Assembly: GCA_022571535.1 (NCBI GenBank)
Contig: JACZXR010000109.1
Location: 1 to 7,104, forward strand
DNA: 7,104 bases
Origin: Deltaproteobacteria bacterium
GTDB taxonomy: Bacteria > Desulfobacterota > Binatia > UBA9968 > CAXXLF01
Direction of reading: 5' to 3'
The position numbers and the translations under genes are program-made. Below the pieces are notes generated by a model. That model ran no database searches. It had not been told where the DNA came from and saw only the letters and a program-made list of their open reading frames with translations. Of the stretch, positions 5,712 through 7,104 are shown piece by piece. Positions within the stretch are counted from its first letter, which is position 1. Each line of letters begins with the position of its first letter.

Positions 5712-5838
5712 AGAAACAAAAAAACCAGTGAACCCTTACGAAAATGTCGTAAAAGCACCTGGCTTTAAACTGGTCATTTCCCCTTCCATTTGGCCCATAC
5801 CCCTCTGAAAGGCTTATCAATGCTGGGGGGAGGCTTAT
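5712..5838 (-). ncRNA. Leader element copy III (candidate attenuator/riboswitch) before the lipoprotein gene
   Basis: On the minus strand, AGCCTCCCCCCAGCATTGAT starts about ten bases after the predicted transcription start. GGGCCAAATGGAAGGGGAAATG follows in related order. The terminator-like hairpin pairs CCAG (5759-5762) with CTGG (5725-5728), flanked by A/T pairs and a G-T wobble, and runs into seven T residues. The inner hairpin is TTACGA/TCGTAA (5747-5752 with 5736-5741). The inner-stem bases differ from copies I and II while pairing is kept. It lies between a TTGACA promoter and the GTG of the lipoprotein gene. Confidence 0.62.
5736..5798 (-). other. Possible 20-codon leader ORF in element III
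   Basis: The ATG at 5798 opens MGQMEGEMTSLKPGAFTTFS and stops at TAA within the inner hairpin. It has exactly the same length as the frame in element II and aligns without gaps, with nine of twenty identical residues (M1, M4, E5, G6, M8, K12, P13, A15, S20). GGAAGGGGAA precedes the Met8 codon. The corresponding frame of copy I has no start codon, which weakens the coding idea. Confidence 0.3.
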
Positions 5839-5855
5839 TTAGCTGTTAGCATGTG

Positions 5856-5884
5856 CTTTTATTAGATGCTGGAACCTGTGTCAA
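5856..5884 (-). promoter_or_regulatory. sigma-70 type promoter of the lipoprotein gene
   Basis: A perfect TTGACA (5879-5884, minus strand) is followed by a 17-base spacer and TAAAAG (5856-5861, four of six). Transcription would start near 5849, so leader element III would be at the very 5' end of the transcript. Confidence 0.55.
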
Positions 5885-6162
5885 CAGACTGGATAGGGTC
5901 TATTCTAAGAGAATTATATCTCTCACTTCCCCATGAGAAGGCGCGGAAATGGCAGGTAGCCGATCCGTTTGCGGGGTTCTGCAATTTTATTTCATGTCAT
6001 GTTCTCAACCTCCAGATTGTGTCCTTACCCGTGCACATCACCGTTATTGGAATCGGGCATTAAAGGATCTTCGGGCGTCTTTGCCATTATTACTCGAAAG
6101 ATCAGTAGGAGGGTGGGCCTTCTAACCTGTTGATAATAGAAAAGATTCTAATTAACCGAGCC
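5885..6162. other. Intergenic region between the divergent gene groups, nothing supported
   Basis: A 65-codon plus-strand frame (5866-6063) starts over the lipoprotein promoter, lacks a Shine-Dalgarno sequence and has no recognisable protein features. I see no RNA gene or repeat here. Confidence 0.5.
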
Positions 6163-6178
6163 TGGCATAGCCCTTGCG
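6163..6178 (+). promoter_or_regulatory. sigma-54 (-24/-12) promoter
   Basis: TGGCATAGCCCTTGCG matches the RpoN consensus TGGCACG-N4-TTGCA with the invariant GG and GC at the exact spacing; only three outer positions differ. Transcription would start near 6189, about 28 bases before the ATG at 6217. A bacterial enhancer-binding protein would be required, and its site is not identifiable by eye. Confidence 0.7.
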
Positions 6179-6216
6179 AAATGACTCAATTCAACAGGTT
6201 TATTGAGGATCAAGCT

Positions 6217-6357
6217 ATGTGTGACAGGTGCCCATGGTGTCACCACGAGAAATGTGAGAAATGCGAGGACGGGCAATTCCTTGAATTATGGTTAGGCTGT
6301 TGTGTATGTGGAATTACAGCGAGTAAGCGGATTTGGGAGGAAGTGAAGAGAGAGTAG
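6217..6357 (+). CDS. Small cysteine-rich zinc-ribbon-like protein
   Basis: This 46-residue protein has eight cysteines: C2, C5, C8, C13, C16, C28, C29 and C31 (MCDRCPWCHHEKCEKCEDGQ, then LWLGCCVCGITASKRIWEEV). The CxxC spacings suggest two metal-binding knuckles, most likely zinc, or an iron-sulfur site. The frame is open from a TTG at 6130, but that would place the start upstream of the sigma-54 promoter; the ATG at 6217 lies just downstream and has GAGGA about eight bases before it. It is followed after 23 bases by the aspartic protease gene, probably in one operon. It could be a small regulatory or adaptor protein, but I do not recognise a family. Confidence 0.65.
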   Translation: MCDRCPWCHHEKCEKCEDGQFLELWLGCCVCGITASKRIWEEVKRE

Positions 6358-6380
6358 CTAACTAGTTAGGCTGGGGGAAA

Positions 6381-7028
6381 ATGCAAAGAAGCCTTATAAG
6401 AAGTTGTATGAAACTGCTTCTCGGAGCTTTTCTCGTAACTTTTTGCCTTTTTGCCGTCGGAATCTCAGCCCATGAATTCTACCGCTGGGTCGGGAAGAAT
6501 GGCAGAATCCACTTTACGGACAATTTACCCTCGATCCCTCAAAAATACCGGGATAAGGTGGAGAAGCGAAGATTTCGTCCCAATAAGGCGACGCACCACC
6601 TGACAGGAAGATCTCAGCCCGTATCTTCAACCCAGAAATTTGTGGTTCCCTTCACCCGTTATGGCAACAGGATCATTGTTGAAGGAATTGTGAATGGAAT
6701 GGGTACGATGAAGTTCATCCTGGATACGGGGGCAGATCTAACGTTAATTCCACGCTCTTTGGTTCAGCAATTAGGCATTAGCCTTGACAACAGCATCGCT
6801 ATCACGATTACGGGCATTAGCGGCACGATTGTCGAGCCACTGGTTAAAATCGATAGCTTAAAAGTGGGTGAGGCCGAGGTCAGAAACTTAGACGTAGTAG
6901 TAAACGAAGAGGCCAGCCTATCTGGGCAAGGCCTTCTCGGAGGGGACTTTCTTGGTCAGTTCCGGGTTGGTATCGACTATACGGAGAACCAACTGATACT
7001 AGAGCGAAGAGTGGGTACAGGCAAGTAG
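6381..7028 (+). CDS. Exported DUF4124 plus retropepsin-like aspartic protease
   Basis: This 215-residue protein begins with a signal peptide (residues 1-30, hydrophobic core LLLGAFLVTFCLFAVGISA, cleavage probably before HEFYRW). Residues about 31-62 are a DUF4124 motif (EFYRWVGKNGRIHFTDNLPS, then IPQKYRDKV), often found at the N terminus of envelope proteins. Residues about 88-210 are a clan AA (retropepsin-like) protease domain. The catalytic motif ILDTGADLTLIP has Asp115, and the second hallmark LLGGDFLGQFRVGID (185-199) forms the hydrophobic-hydrophobic-Gly segment. Single-domain enzymes of this kind act as dimers. The likely site is the periplasm or envelope and the substrate is unknown. 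The ATG at 6381 follows GGGGGA by three bases; the ATG at 6408 is a less well supported alternative. It is the second gene of the sigma-54 unit. Confidence 0.88.
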   Translation: MQRSLIRSCMKLLLGAFLVTFCLFAVGISAHEFYRWVGKNGRIHFTDNLPSIPQKYRDKVEKRRFRPNKATHHLTGRSQPVSSTQKFVVPFTRYGNRIIVEGIVNGMGTMKFILDTGADLTLIPRSLVQQLGISLDNSIAITITGISGTIVEPLVKIDSLKVGEAEVRNLDVVVNEEASLSGQGLLGGDFLGQFRVGIDYTENQLILERRVGTGK

Positions 7029-7049
7029 TGGTCAGTGGTATTGATAGGG

Positions 7050-7104
7050 TACGCCTGGTCCCTCTGTTGGGCCTCACTCACCCCGGAAGCCTTTTCAAGC
7101 GCCC
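7050..7104 (-). ncRNA. Leader element copy IV, 5' part truncated by the window edge
   Basis: Read on the minus strand, TTGAAAAGGCTTCCGG and then GAGGCCCAACAGAGGGAC align with the 5' half of element I (TTGAGAAGGCTTCTC and GAGGCCAAACAGAGGGAC; 17 of 18 in the second block). The expected C-rich start lies beyond the edge. There is no terminator hairpin after it and it points into the 3' end of the protease gene, so it looks like a decayed or partial copy. Confidence 0.5.

Noticed and set aside
5695..5820. N-terminal 42-codon extension of the lipoprotein
   Set aside because: It lies in leader element III; the GTG at 5694 has a Shine-Dalgarno sequence and starts a lipoprotein signal peptide.
5866..6063. 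65-codon plus-strand frame
   Set aside because: No ribosome binding site, overlaps the lipoprotein promoter on the other strand, and its composition shows no domain or signal.

Overview
The window looks like part of a bacterial chromosome from a Gram-negative-type organism with moderate GC and AT-rich, repeat-bearing spacers. Exported proteins, a lipoprotein, a sigma-54 type promoter, an ABC_sub_bind family binding protein, a Prx6-type peroxiredoxin and an EF-Tu-domain-2-like protein together suggest an environmental lineage such as NC10/Methylomirabilota, Nitrospirota or a deltaproteobacterial relative. That placement is a guess from gene content and was not tested.

Layout. Six genes lie on the minus strand. 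Right to left they are a small lipoprotein (5314-5694), a coiled-coil protein with an EF-Tu domain 2 module (4640-5125), a 1-Cys peroxiredoxin (3572-4231, with a very clear terminator), an exported right-handed beta-helix protein (2034-2969), an exported YVTN/YncE-type beta-propeller (659-1825), and the first 61 codons of an ABC transporter substrate-binding protein (185 to the left edge). At the right end two plus-strand genes form a probable operon: a 46-residue cysteine-rich zinc-ribbon-like protein (6217-6357) and a periplasmic DUF4124 plus retropepsin-like aspartic protease (6381-7028). A near-consensus sigma-54 promoter lies just upstream of this pair.

Two repeat families are not explained by the genes. 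The first is a palindromic repeat with six copies: two homologous ~160-bp composite units (304-461 and 3262-3425), each with a left-type and a right-type hairpin, plus solo left-type copies at 1935-1972 and 4591-4630. Loops are conserved while stem pairs covary. The second is a minus-strand RNA leader-like element. Two full copies lie in the 5' leaders of the beta-helix and lipoprotein genes, each just downstream of a TTGACA-17 bp promoter. A third copy lies between the lipoprotein and EF-Tu-like genes, and a partial copy runs off the right edge. The element starts with a C-rich GCCTCCC motif and ends in a terminator-like hairpin carrying an inner hairpin and a U-tract. It could be a riboswitch or attenuator; in two copies a conserved 20-codon mini-ORF overlaps it.

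The genes do not form one recognisable pathway. Most encode envelope or secreted proteins or stress functions, mostly as separate transcription units. The likely novelty is in the two repeat families, the sigma-54-driven small-protein/protease pair, and a protein-like 55-codon stretch in frame after the beta-propeller stop codon.
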